NCBI GenBank assembly: GCA_947479075.1
Contig: CANJZR010000092.1
Location: 1-10,210 of the forward strand
Length of the DNA stretch: 10,210 bases
Reading direction: 5' to 3'
Origin: Planctomycetaceae bacterium
GTDB taxonomy: Bacteria > Planctomycetota > Planctomycetia > Planctomycetales > Planctomycetaceae
Shown: piece after piece, positions 1 to 6,307 of the stretch
How the letters are laid out: the number at the start of each line of letters is the position of its first letter
Position numbering within the stretch: position 1 is the stretch's first letter
Made by a program: the position numbers and the translations under genes
The notes under the pieces: model-generated
What the model saw: only the letters and a program-made list of their open reading frames with translations
The model's database searches: none
What the model was told of the DNA's origin: nothing

Positions 1-165
1 CAGATACTTCTTGATTGTGTCGAAAATCACCGGCCCGACCATGTGTCCGATGTGGGCGGGTTTGTAAACCGTGGGCCCGCACAGATACATGCTGACCTTC
101 CCCGGCTCGACGGTCTGAAAGTCTTCCTTGGTACGGGTCAGGGTGTTGTAAACGCGAAGTGGCAT
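1..165 (-). CDS. cysS: Cysteinyl-tRNA synthetase, N-terminal 55 residues (cut by window edge)
   Basis: This is the start of a class I aminoacyl-tRNA synthetase that charges tRNA-Cys with cysteine using ATP in the cytoplasm. The 55 visible residues begin MPLRVYNTLTRTKEDF. They contain CGPTVY with Cys29, which in this family is a zinc ligand that selects cysteine. The class I ATP-binding signature HIGH follows at residues 38-41, and then a GPVIFDTIKKYL stretch typical of the first Rossmann helix. The rest of the gene, including the KMSKS loop, lies beyond position 1. The ATG at 165 gives the usual family N-terminus; I see no clear Shine-Dalgarno before it. It is co-directional with greA, 238 bases downstream of greA's stop, so it probably has its own promoter in that spacer, but I could not identify one with confidence. 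Nothing visible suggests it is broken. Confidence 0.95.
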   Translation of the reverse strand, partial: MPLRVYNTLTRTKEDFQTVEPGKVSMYLCGPTVYKPAHIGHMVGPVIFDTIKKYL

Positions 166-403
166 GAGTCAGCTGTCCGTGCTGGTCGAAACTGGGGCGA
201 GTAAAGCGTGATCACAGGCGGGCTCCCGTGCCCCCTGCCTTCATGTCGCATTTGTAACGATTTGAGCCGACTCTGCCCACTCGAATTGGAGAGGGAAGCT
301 GCCAGCGATCCGCTTTCAGCCATCCGTGGGGAATATGATTCCGCGACGCTCGACCTGCCTGGCCATCAGCTATTCGCCATCCGCCATCAGCTATCCGCTT
401 CAC
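166..403. other. Intergenic spacer between greA and cysS
   Basis: This 238-base spacer between two co-directional minus-strand genes should hold the cysS promoter and any greA terminator. I see no hairpin followed by a T-run. A short GGGC/GCCC inverted repeat around 224-238 has only 4 bp arms and no T-tract. The one clear structure is the heptad repeat at 364-398, listed separately. The small ORFs that cross this stretch have no recognisable domain, and I regard them as chance. Confidence 0.6.
364..398 (-). repeat. Five tandem copies of a 7-bp unit, consensus GCKRATR
   Basis: Read on the minus strand, this stretch divides without remainder into five heptamers: GCGGATA, GCTGATG, GCGGATG, GCGAATA and GCTGATG. 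All fit GCKRATR (K is G or T, R is A or G), and the second and fifth are identical. Because the period is 7, it is not in phase with codons. The array begins 5 bases after the distal end of the greA stop region on its cysS side, in non-coding DNA. Similar short GGATGGC/GCTGATAGC-like intergenic repeats give spurious RIADGGWRIADG-type ORFs in genomes; that comparison is from memory. Function unknown. Confidence 0.7.
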
Positions 404-886
404 TCACTCGTGATCGGCGATCTCGAGGACTTGCAGCTCCATAGAGCCGCGGGGGAGCTTCACTGTCACTTTGTCGCCGACCTTCTTACCCATCAGAGCC
501 TGTGCGATGGGGCTGGTGGTCAGGATCTTCATGATCGGACCATCGTAGTTTTCTTCACCAGGACCGACGAACTCATACTTTTCCTGCTCGTCCAGATCGA
601 GATCTTTGACGGTGACCGTTGAACCGAACGTCACCACGCCCTTGGGCATTTCCGATTTGTCGACGATGTAGCAACCTGCCAACCGTGTCTTCATCAGGGA
701 AATACGCAGTGCCATGCGGCCTTGTTCTTCGCGTTGGCCGTGGTACTCAGCATTTTCTTTTAGATCGCCCTCTGCGCGCGCTTCGCTGATCCGTTCGGCG
801 ATTGCGGGCATCAGGACTTCCTCCAGATGACGCAATTCTTCACGGAGCTTATCAAAACCTTCGCGGGTGATGGGCTGGCGATCCAT
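404..886 (-). CDS. greA: Transcription elongation factor GreA
   Basis: GreA enters the secondary channel of backtracked RNA polymerase and stimulates cleavage of the transcript 3' end, rescuing stalled complexes. The 160-residue protein has the full two-domain layout. An N-terminal antiparallel coiled coil (about residues 8-75) carries the acidic tip GDLKENAEYH, with Asp41 and Glu44 at the positions known to coordinate the catalytic magnesium. An FKBP-like C-terminal domain (about 83-157) includes SPIAQALMGKKVGD. Length is typical for the family. I chose the ATG at 886 because an AGGA lies 7 bases upstream; an in-frame TTG at 892 would add only two residues and lacks that spacing. The gene is divergent from the ThuA-like gene. 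Its leader contains a strong terminator-like hairpin (947-989), so expression may be set partly by premature termination. No key residue is missing. Confidence 0.96.
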   Translation of the reverse strand: MDRQPITREGFDKLREELRHLEEVLMPAIAERISEARAEGDLKENAEYHGQREEQGRMALRISLMKTRLAGCYIVDKSEMPKGVVTFGSTVTVKDLDLDEQEKYEFVGPGEENYDGPIMKILTTSPIAQALMGKKVGDKVTVKLPRGSMELQVLEIADHE

Positions 887-946
887 GTCCAAATCCTGAA
901 GTCAGGGGAGGGGCCCGGTCTCCGGACGCTCCTCGTTCCACACAAG

Positions 947-989
947 AAAAAAACGAACACGGGACGCGCTGTGTGCCGCGACCCGTGTT
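947..989 (-). terminator. Intrinsic terminator-like hairpin in the greA leader
   Basis: On the minus strand an 8-bp stem (AACACGGG with CCCGTGTT) continues past one T-T mismatch into a 4-bp CGCG/CGCG stem with an 8-base loop. Two bases after the stem come seven consecutive Ts (947-953). This is a textbook Rho-independent terminator by sequence. It points toward greA and ends about 60 bases before the greA ATG at 886. No minus-strand gene lies immediately upstream, since the next gene to the right starts at 1183 on the plus strand. It is therefore best read as a leader terminator of greA or the 3' end of a small RNA. In the plus direction it lacks a clean T-run. Confidence 0.75.
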
Positions 990-1000
990 GGAATAGTTCT

Positions 1001-1030
1001 ATTGTTACCGCACTCTCCTATCGCTGTCTA
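1001..1030 (-). promoter_or_regulatory. Candidate sigma70-type promoter for greA leader RNA
   Basis: The minus strand has TAGACA (1030-1025, five of six matches to TTGACA), an 18-base spacer, then AACAAT (1006-1001, four of six to TATAAT). Initiation would fall near 994, a few bases before the hairpin at 989. The better-matched promoter of the DUF1559 gene in this window has the same 18-base spacing and the same ACAAT core. The prediction is by eye only. Confidence 0.4.
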
Positions 1031-1182
1031 CACCGGACGGATGACATCGCACGAGATTCAGGCTGGGTTTCCAAGTGGCTTGACGTTTGGTCGCAAAGCA
1101 TTCACCTTGAATGTTATTATTGGTTGCGGGAGGAGCGTCTCCCATTTGAAATCACGGCTTCTAAGTCTCGGAATAGGTCCAC

Positions 1183-2211
1183 ATGTCGCGTTGCTTATTC
1201 ATCGTCTGGTGTCTCAGTGTCTCCTGCGCATGGTTGGGGAGCGCACGACAGGCTCACGCTGATCCGTTGTGGGTTGTGTATGAGGGCGCAGCGGGGCCGG
1301 GACAGGGAAAGAATGTTGTCCTGGTGAGTGGGGACGAGGAGTACCGGTCCGAGGAGTGCCTGCCCCAGCTGGGGAAGATTCTCGCGGAACGACATGGGTT
1401 CCGTTGTACGGTCCTGTTTGCGATCAATCCCGAGACGGGTGAGATTGACCCGAACCGGAATAACAACATCCCCGGACTGGAGGCTCTGGATACCGCTGAC
1501 CTGATGATCATCGCGACGCGGTTTCGGAATCTGCCCGATGAACAGATGAAGCACATTGTCGACTATGTGGAGTCGGGGCGACCGGTGATCGGGTTGCGGA
1601 CCGCGACACATGCGTTCAATTTGAGTAAAGACTCGGCTTACCAGGGCTATCACTGGGGCGATAAGTCGACCGATGGAGGGTTCGGGCGGCGTGTGCTTGG
1701 CGAAACATGGATCAGCCATCATGGCGAACACGGACGCCAGAGTACGCTGGGTCTGATTGCCGAAGGACAGGAACAGCATCCCGTCCTCAAGGGAATCAAG
1801 TCAGGCGATGTCTGGGGACCGACCGATGTGTACGGAGTCCGGCTCCCACTGCCCGAGGGGTGTCAGCCCTTGGTGATGGGGGAAATTCTGACCGGGATGA
1901 AGCCAGAAGATCCTCCCCTCCCGGGAGAGAAGAATGCTCCGATGATGCCCGTCGCCTGGGTCAAGACGTTCACTGGATCGTCGGGAAAAGCAGGTCGAGT
2001 GTTCACCACGACGATGGGAGCAGCCCAGGATCTGCAGAACGCGGGAGTCCGCCGGCTGCTGGTGAATGCGACGTACTGGACGCTCGGGCTCGAGGACAAA
2101 ATCGATCCGGCATCGAACGTCGATCTGGTTGGCGAGTATGCGCCTTCGGCTTTCAGCTTTGGTGGATTCGTTAAGGGCCTGAAGCCTGCGGATCATGTCC
2201 TGAAGAAGTAG
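1183..2211 (+). CDS. Secreted ThuA-like domain protein
   Basis: This 342-residue protein belongs to the ThuA-like (trehalose utilisation) branch of the class I glutamine amidotransferase-like fold, common as secreted proteins in planctomycetes. An N-terminal signal peptide has a hydrophobic core (about residues 4-19) and a probable cleavage after AHA at 24-26, so the mature protein starts DPLWVVYEG. The fold then shows NVVLVSGDEEYRSEE (about 44-58), DTADLMIIATRFRNLPDEQ (103-121), and a nucleophile-elbow-like PVIGLRTATHAF (134-145) that has no Cys. An ISHHGEHG segment (177-184) could bind metal or sugar. The C-terminus ends RLLVNATYWTLGLE plus a short tail. Enzymatic activity and substrate are unknown, and no oxidoreductase or sugar gene is adjacent. 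It is the only plus-strand gene here. The ATG at 1183 is the one that gives the signal peptide; a TATTAT at 1115-1120 is a possible -10 without a convincing -35. Confidence 0.85.
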   Translation: MSRCLFIVWCLSVSCAWLGSARQAHADPLWVVYEGAAGPGQGKNVVLVSGDEEYRSEECLPQLGKILAERHGFRCTVLFAINPETGEIDPNRNNNIPGLEALDTADLMIIATRFRNLPDEQMKHIVDYVESGRPVIGLRTATHAFNLSKDSAYQGYHWGDKSTDGGFGRRVLGETWISHHGEHGRQSTLGLIAEGQEQHPVLKGIKSGDVWGPTDVYGVRLPLPEGCQPLVMGEILTGMKPEDPPLPGEKNAPMMPVAWVKTFTGSSGKAGRVFTTTMGAAQDLQNAGVRRLLVNATYWTLGLEDKIDPASNVDLVGEYAPSAFSFGGFVKGLKPADHVLKK

Positions 2212-2245
2212 TGCCCCCTCTGTTTCAAGGGCAGTGCACATCAAT

Positions 2246-2289
2246 GCGCGAACGCCGCTGCTGGTGAGTTGGGCAGTGGGGGTTCGCGC
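2246..2289. terminator. Hairpin between convergent genes, possible bidirectional terminator
   Basis: An 8-bp perfect inverted repeat, GCGCGAAC (2246-2253) and GTTCGCGC (2282-2289), encloses a loop in which CTGC and GCAG can also pair. It lies between the convergent stops at 2211 and 2293. Neither side has a T-run, so termination would be atypical; placement is the main argument. Confidence 0.4.
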
Positions 2290-2292
2290 GGA

Positions 2293-2850
2293 TTACTTCA
2301 GCTGATTGAAGCGGTTCAGGACCTCCCCATTGATGGGATTGAGGTCCTCGATCTCGGTGAGTCGCCATTCGCCACCTTCCAGTCGCCACTTGCCATTAAA
2401 CCGGAAGGGCTGGTGGCCGACGCTGCCTTGCGAGGGTGTACTAACCGTGCCATTCACCCGGAAGTGGCTGGTTGCAGCTGTGTCATTGGCGAACGTGTTG
2501 ATCTGGATGTCGCTGACGGCATATTCATTCTTGACATCGACCAGCTTGATTGCGGTTTTGGCCAGTGCGACCAGTCCCGCACTGGCGGGTGCGGGGGAGA
2601 TATATCTCAGCGTCTGGGCTTCGTTCTTCTTTTGAAACGCATCGATCATCGCGAGCAGGCTGCCTTCGACTTTCTCGCCTGGCGTGACGATGGATCGTTC
2701 GACCGCCCAGACAACGCAGGCCAGCACGACGCACAAGCACGCAGGCACGAGCCATTTCATGACCTGTGTCTGCATGGCAATGAACAGCGATCCCAACGCA
2801 ACCAGTCCGAGAATCGCGATCGGAGGCCAGGGTGTTTCCGTGAACCACAT
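2293..2850 (-). CDS. Small membrane protein with two N-terminal helices and an NTF2-like C-terminal region
   Basis: I do not recognise this family with certainty. The 185-residue product has two hydrophobic segments close together (about residues 10-27 and 32-50), forming a hairpin in the inner membrane. A soluble domain of about 130 residues follows. It begins with a helix SLLAMIDAFQKKNEAQTLRYIS and ends with beta-type strands GKWRLEGGEWRLTEIEDLNP, an arrangement that resembles NTF2/SnoaL-like or cystatin-like folds; this is inference from pattern only. I chose the ATG at 2850 because GAGG sits 7 bases upstream and the first helix starts directly after it. An in-frame ATG at 2970, two bases after the moeA stop, would add 40 residues without hydrophobic or domain character, but would suggest translational coupling. 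The gene is downstream of moeA in the same direction and may be co-transcribed. It converges with the ThuA-like gene. Confidence 0.75.
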   Translation of the reverse strand: MWFTETPWPPIAILGLVALGSLFIAMQTQVMKWLVPACLCVVLACVVWAVERSIVTPGEKVEGSLLAMIDAFQKKNEAQTLRYISPAPASAGLVALAKTAIKLVDVKNEYAVSDIQINTFANDTAATSHFRVNGTVSTPSQGSVGHQPFRFNGKWRLEGGEWRLTEIEDLNPINGEVLNRFNQLK

Positions 2851-2972
2851 GGTGCGTCCTCGTGCCAGCAGAATGTTGTGAATTTCATCAGGTGATACGT
2901 CAGAGAGCGAAGGGAACGTGAACTCAAAATGCCGGAATTGCCGAGTTGTCCCCGCTCTGCACAAAGCCATGT

Positions 2973-4211
2973 TCAGTCGTACCAGAACACCGTGACCTTA
3001 GCCTCCGGCGCGTAACCTTCGCTCATCTCCGGTATGACGACAAAACCATCGGCGCGAGTCGTCGACGAGAGGACCGACGCACCGCTCAGAGCCAGTGGCT
3101 CAATCCCCTCCTCCGTTTGTCGCACGCGACAATAGTCTACGCGGCCAATCGCAGACACCACTTTGCGGGCCATTCGTTCCGTCGAAGAGCGGTAGGGCCA
3201 GCCGATCGATCGCCCCCCCATGCGGCGAATCGCACGACCCGCGAAGAAGTCGTATGCACACAGGCAAGACACCGGGTTGCCAGGGAGCAACACCACGAGG
3301 GCTTCTCCAATACGGCCCAGTCCTGCAGGGCTGCTCGGTCGCATCGCGATGCCGTGAATCGGCAGCTCACCGAGCTCTGCGACCAGCTGGGGGGCGTGGT
3401 CTTCCGCTCCCACGCTCGAACCACCCGAGATCAAAATGACATCTGCTCCGGGAGCCAGCAACGCTTCTCGAATCGCAGCTGCGTCATCACTCAGGTGCTG
3501 AATGCTTTCGATTACACCTCCATCGCGTGCGATCAGCCCGTGCAGTTGGAATGAATTCGAGTCATAGATCTGGTACGGGCCGCATGGCTGGCCGGGCTGT
3601 ACTAGCTCATTGCCCGTCAGGACGATTCGCACGCGAGGCTGGCGATATGCAGCGAGATCCGCGTGTCCCAGAGAGGCAGCGACCGCGACATCCTGTGGGC
3701 GCAGTCTACGCTCGGCAGGTAAGACGATCTGGCCGACAGAGATATCTTCACCCACTCGACCGATATGCTTGCCCCGGGGGATGGCGTCGGTGACTTCAAT
3801 TCCGGTCGGCGTTTCCCGGGTGTTCTCGACGGGGATCACGGCATCGGCTCCCGCAGGGACGGGGGCTCCTGTCATGATGCGGACACAGGTGCCAGCGATG
3901 ACTGTCGCGCTGCAGGGGCGGTTCGGGTAGCTTTCACCGAGGACGCGAAACTCAGCGGGTGAGTAGTTGCTGGAACCAATTGTCTCGTCAGCTTGCAGAG
4001 CAAAACCATCCATCGCAGCCCGGTCGAAGGCGGGGACATTCGTTCCCGCGACCAGCGGTTCTGACAATACGCGACCTGTCGCCTGAGCGAGAGGCACTCG
4101 TTCGCAAGAGAGCGGATTCACCAAGTGATCCAACCATGCCCACGCAGCATCAACCGTGTGTCGGCTGGCGAAGCCTCTCATGCGGACATCGCGGTGGGAT
4201 GGTGAGGACAT
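2973..4211 (-). CDS. moeA: Molybdopterin molybdenumtransferase, variant MoeA
   Basis: MoeA inserts molybdate into adenylylated molybdopterin, releasing AMP and producing molybdenum cofactor in the cytoplasm. The 412 residues match the family length and order of domains. N-terminal HTVDAAWAWLDHL leads to FDRAAMDGFA (62-71), then TGAPVPAGADAVIPVE (114-129) and GRVGEDISVG (151-160). The MoCF-biosynthesis (MogA-like) domain has VRIVLTGNEL (194-203), YDSNSF (216-221), SGGSSVGAED (262-271) and LPGNPVSCLCAYDFF (309-323). A beta-barrel C-terminal domain follows. The usual KPGKP stretch before the LPGNP loop is replaced by RPSSP (291-295), so this is a divergent subgroup; catalytic equivalence is not proven. 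An ATG at 4181 is an equally possible start, since neither has a good ribosome site. It lies 57 bases downstream of prs and upstream of a small membrane protein. No molybdoenzyme or other moa/mob gene is in the window. Confidence 0.9.
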   Translation of the reverse strand: MSSPSHRDVRMRGFASRHTVDAAWAWLDHLVNPLSCERVPLAQATGRVLSEPLVAGTNVPAFDRAAMDGFALQADETIGSSNYSPAEFRVLGESYPNRPCSATVIAGTCVRIMTGAPVPAGADAVIPVENTRETPTGIEVTDAIPRGKHIGRVGEDISVGQIVLPAERRLRPQDVAVAASLGHADLAAYRQPRVRIVLTGNELVQPGQPCGPYQIYDSNSFQLHGLIARDGGVIESIQHLSDDAAAIREALLAPGADVILISGGSSVGAEDHAPQLVAELGELPIHGIAMRPSSPAGLGRIGEALVVLLPGNPVSCLCAYDFFAGRAIRRMGGRSIGWPYRSSTERMARKVVSAIGRVDYCRVRQTEEGIEPLALSGASVLSSTTRADGFVVIPEMSEGYAPEAKVTVFWYD

Positions 4212-4268
4212 AGACGCGATTTCGGGGCAGTGACCACAGACTATTGGGCGTGCGCTGGACCGCTGAAT

Positions 4269-5273
4269 TTAGGCCACGGGGCCATCGGGGAAGAGCTGCG
4301 AGACGCTGGTTCGGTCGTGGATGGAGCGGATCGCTTCGGCGAACAGGTTGGCCACCGAGACGACCGTCACGTTGGGAGGCAGCGCAGCATCTGGTCCCTC
4401 GATCGTATCCGTCATGAACAGCTGTTTGATCGGGCTGGCTGCGATCTTCTCCCCCGCGTCGCGAGCGAGAACGCCGTGAGACACTGCAGCGTAGATCTCT
4501 TTGGCCCCGCGGCTTTTGAGGACCTCAGCCATCGAGATCAGCGTACCGCCAGAGATTGTGAAGTCGTCGACAATCAGAACGTTCTTGTCCTTCACATCTC
4601 CGATGACTTCGAGCACATGGGCAGTTTCCGTATGGTCGCGACGCGTCTTGTTCCCGATGGCAACCGGCACGCCGAGGTAATTGGCGAAGGCGGACGCACT
4701 CTTCGCAAAGCCGATATCGGGGCTGCAGACGACCAGATCGGTCAGCCCCAGTGCCTTGATATGGTCGGCCACGACATAGCGGGCGTAGAGATGGTCGACC
4801 GGAATGTGGAAGAACCCCTGGATCTGCGGGCTATGCAGATCCATCATCAGACAGCGGTCCGCCCCAGCTGCCTCGATGGCATCGGCACAGACACGAGCGC
4901 GGATCGAGACCCGGGGTTCGTCTTTCTTGTCGGCTTTGGCGTAACTGAAGAATGGAATGACAGCGGTCACCTGTGAGGCGCTGGCACGCTTCAGAGCATC
5001 GACCCAGAACAGCAACTCCATGAAGTTGTCGTTGACCGGACCGTGAATTCCCTGAATCACGAAGCAGTCGCGGCCACGGACATTCTCAAGGACCCGGACG
5101 AATACGTTCCCTTCGCTGAAGTAGTGGGCCTCACTGGGGGTCAGGCGAACGCCCAGTGCCGAGGCGATCTTGCCAGCCAGATGTGGACTGGCAGAGCCCG
5201 CGATCAATGAGAGTGCCCCTTGGGGCGGTTGAAACGATTTCAGACGTGGGCCGTCCGAGGACTTGGGTGGCAT
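4269..5273 (-). CDS. prs: Ribose-phosphate pyrophosphokinase (PRPP synthase)
   Basis: This enzyme transfers pyrophosphate from ATP to ribose 5-phosphate, making PRPP for nucleotide, histidine and tryptophan synthesis. The 334 residues keep the family order: NDNFMELLFWVDAL (81-94), the ATP-site region YAKADKKDEPR (111-121), MDLHSPQIQGFFHIPVDHL (144-162), the flexible-loop basic residues Lys209 and Arg211-212, and the PRPP-binding loop IVDDFTISGGT (234-244). In the classical bacterial enzymes the ATP site reads RQDRK; here RQ is KA, placing it in a divergent subgroup. The N-terminus is about 20 residues longer than usual. The segment that matches the usual family start is LIAGSASPHLAG (23-34), and Leu23 is a TTG with AAGGGG 8 bases upstream, so translation may really start at 5207. 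The ATG at 5273 has no ribosome site and sits just after a terminator-like hairpin. Confidence 0.93.
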   Translation of the reverse strand: MPPKSSDGPRLKSFQPPQGALSLIAGSASPHLAGKIASALGVRLTPSEAHYFSEGNVFVRVLENVRGRDCFVIQGIHGPVNDNFMELLFWVDALKRASASQVTAVIPFFSYAKADKKDEPRVSIRARVCADAIEAAGADRCLMMDLHSPQIQGFFHIPVDHLYARYVVADHIKALGLTDLVVCSPDIGFAKSASAFANYLGVPVAIGNKTRRDHTETAHVLEVIGDVKDKNVLIVDDFTISGGTLISMAEVLKSRGAKEIYAAVSHGVLARDAGEKIAASPIKQLFMTDTIEGPDAALPPNVTVVSVANLFAEAIRSIHDRTSVSQLFPDGPVA

Positions 5274-5282
5274 GGGAACACG

Positions 5283-5310
5283 AAAAACACGGGACTGGGA
5301 ACAGAGTCCC
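5283..5310 (-). terminator. Terminator-like hairpin directly upstream of prs
   Basis: On the minus strand a 6-bp stem, GGGACT with AGTCCC (5310-5305 and 5296-5291), has an 8-base loop and is followed by GTG and five Ts (5287-5283). It is 90 bases past the stop of the zinc-ribbon membrane gene and could terminate that operon. It also ends only 10 bases before the prs ATG at 5273. Its 3' arm and tail share the 10-mer GTCCCGTGTT with the hairpin in front of greA. Confidence 0.5.
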
Positions 5311-5312
5311 TT

Positions 5313-5318
5313 ATCATA
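5313..5318 (-). promoter_or_regulatory. Possible -10 element upstream of prs
   Basis: The minus strand reads TATGAT, five of six matches to the sigma70 -10 consensus. It would start transcription at the base of the hairpin at 5310. I could not find a convincing -35 at 16-18 bases upstream, so this is weak. Confidence 0.25.
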
Positions 5319-5399
5319 TCGGTACGGGGAGTTTGCACCATTGCTCGGGATGGGAAATCGAGGGTGTCGAGAGGATCCGCCGTCTCGTTGGAGAGAGTG

Positions 5400-6275
5400 T
5401 TACCCCTCAAGCGTGTCGCTTTCCATGGGAGGGGGCAGCGGCCCCTTCAGTCCGGTCACTTCCTGCCCGGACATGTGCAGGTAAGCGACCGCTTTCAAGA
5501 GGCCAAACAGCGAGTAGCCGAAGAAGCTCAGCCCCAGAAACGTCATCACAATCCCGATCCCGGAAATTGCGAGCGATGTGCCGATGTTTCGGTTGGAGAG
5601 CGTCGCCGCGAGCGAGAAGGCATGGCTGTCTCGACCTCCCGTCTTTCGGTCAGCCCAGATCCAGATATATGGCCAGAAAAAGAGGTATGCCGCGACTCCC
5701 GGAACGACCAGCATCGACAACCCCGAAAAGATCAGCAGTGCAAAAAAAGTCGGCAGCATCGTGATCTTTCTGGTTCCACTGCCACCACGAAACGCATCCC
5801 GGATCGATGTGCGTTCCCCGCGAGCGACCTTAAGAAAAAACACGGTTTGACTGCATGTCATCGAGTTCACGAGGAACATGAAACCGAGCAGCATCACCAG
5901 AAACATGGCGATCATAGACAGCTCAATCGGGATTTGAACTGCTTCTTGAAGTACCGCGAACGTTCCCACTGCCGGGATGAGGATCGACACGAGACCGAGG
6001 AGCCACAGCAGCAGATCGATGAGTGTGACGACCACCAGCATGCCCAGGTTCTGGCCGTACAGCGTCCACGTGTCCTGAATGATCTTCGAGAACGAGGCTG
6101 TCTGTGGAGCCCAGGTTTCTTCGAGCGGTTCATCGCTCAGCTGCGGAGGATCAGCGTCAACGTCGGGGACAGTAGTTGGCGCCAGACACGCCGGGCAGGA
6201 GACTTCATTCCCGACATGAAGATCCGAAACACGCAGAAGACGATCGCAATTGTCGCAACGAAATTCGATCTTCAT
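5400..6275 (-). CDS. Multi-pass membrane protein with N-terminal zinc ribbon
   Basis: The 291-residue product is a membrane protein of unknown function. It opens with a zinc ribbon of the CxxC-16-CxxC type: Cys7, Cys10, Cys27 and Cys30. After an acidic linker (about 38-60) come about five or six hydrophobic segments, near residues 77-106, 115-138, 171-191, 193-208 and 231-262. A short polar loop with RGERTSIRDAFRGG (152-165) lies between them. The overall look recalls bacterial multi-pass proteins with DUF975-like or glycerophosphodiester phosphodiesterase membrane domains, but I cannot assign a family. The zinc ribbon should lie in the cytoplasm. The gene starts 32 bases after the stop of another protein whose zinc ribbon has the four cysteines at the same positions, so the two are probably one operon. 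No ribosome site is evident before the ATG at 6275. Confidence 0.85.
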   Translation of the reverse strand: MKIEFRCDNCDRLLRVSDLHVGNEVSCPACLAPTTVPDVDADPPQLSDEPLEETWAPQTASFSKIIQDTWTLYGQNLGMLVVVTLIDLLLWLLGLVSILIPAVGTFAVLQEAVQIPIELSMIAMFLVMLLGFMFLVNSMTCSQTVFFLKVARGERTSIRDAFRGGSGTRKITMLPTFFALLIFSGLSMLVVPGVAAYLFFWPYIWIWADRKTGGRDSHAFSLAATLSNRNIGTSLAISGIGIVMTFLGLSFFGYSLFGLLKAVAYLHMSGQEVTGLKGPLPPPMESDTLEG

Positions 6276-6307
6276 GGAAATGGTGAGGAACTCAGGGCGA
6301 TGGCAGT

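Noticed and set aside
364..398. CRISPR-like array
   Set aside because: Units are 7 bp with no spacers and there are no cas genes.
212..403. Small ORF giving RIADGGWRIADG
   Set aside because: The residue repeat simply follows from the 7-bp DNA repeat at 364-398; the rest is unstructured and crosses the probable cysS promoter region.
990..1182. tRNA or other structured RNA gene upstream of the greA hairpin
   Set aside because: I looked for an acceptor stem, a TTCRA T-loop and a CCA end on both strands and found none.
1195..1779. 194-codon minus-strand open frame opposite the ThuA-like gene
   Set aside because: The plus frame has a signal peptide and ThuA-like motifs; this frame has none.
2269..2895. 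208-codon open frame on the plus strand opposite the small membrane protein
   Set aside because: The minus-strand frame has two clean hydrophobic helices and a ribosome site; the plus frame has no recognisable features.
4230..4976. 248-codon open frame on the plus strand opposite prs
   Set aside because: It is the complement of a well-conserved PRPP synthase and shows no motif of its own.
5822..5846. CCGTGTTTTTTCTT on the minus strand, resembling the greA and prs hairpin tails
   Set aside because: It lies inside the coding region of the zinc-ribbon membrane protein, encodes TVFFLK, and has no preceding stem.
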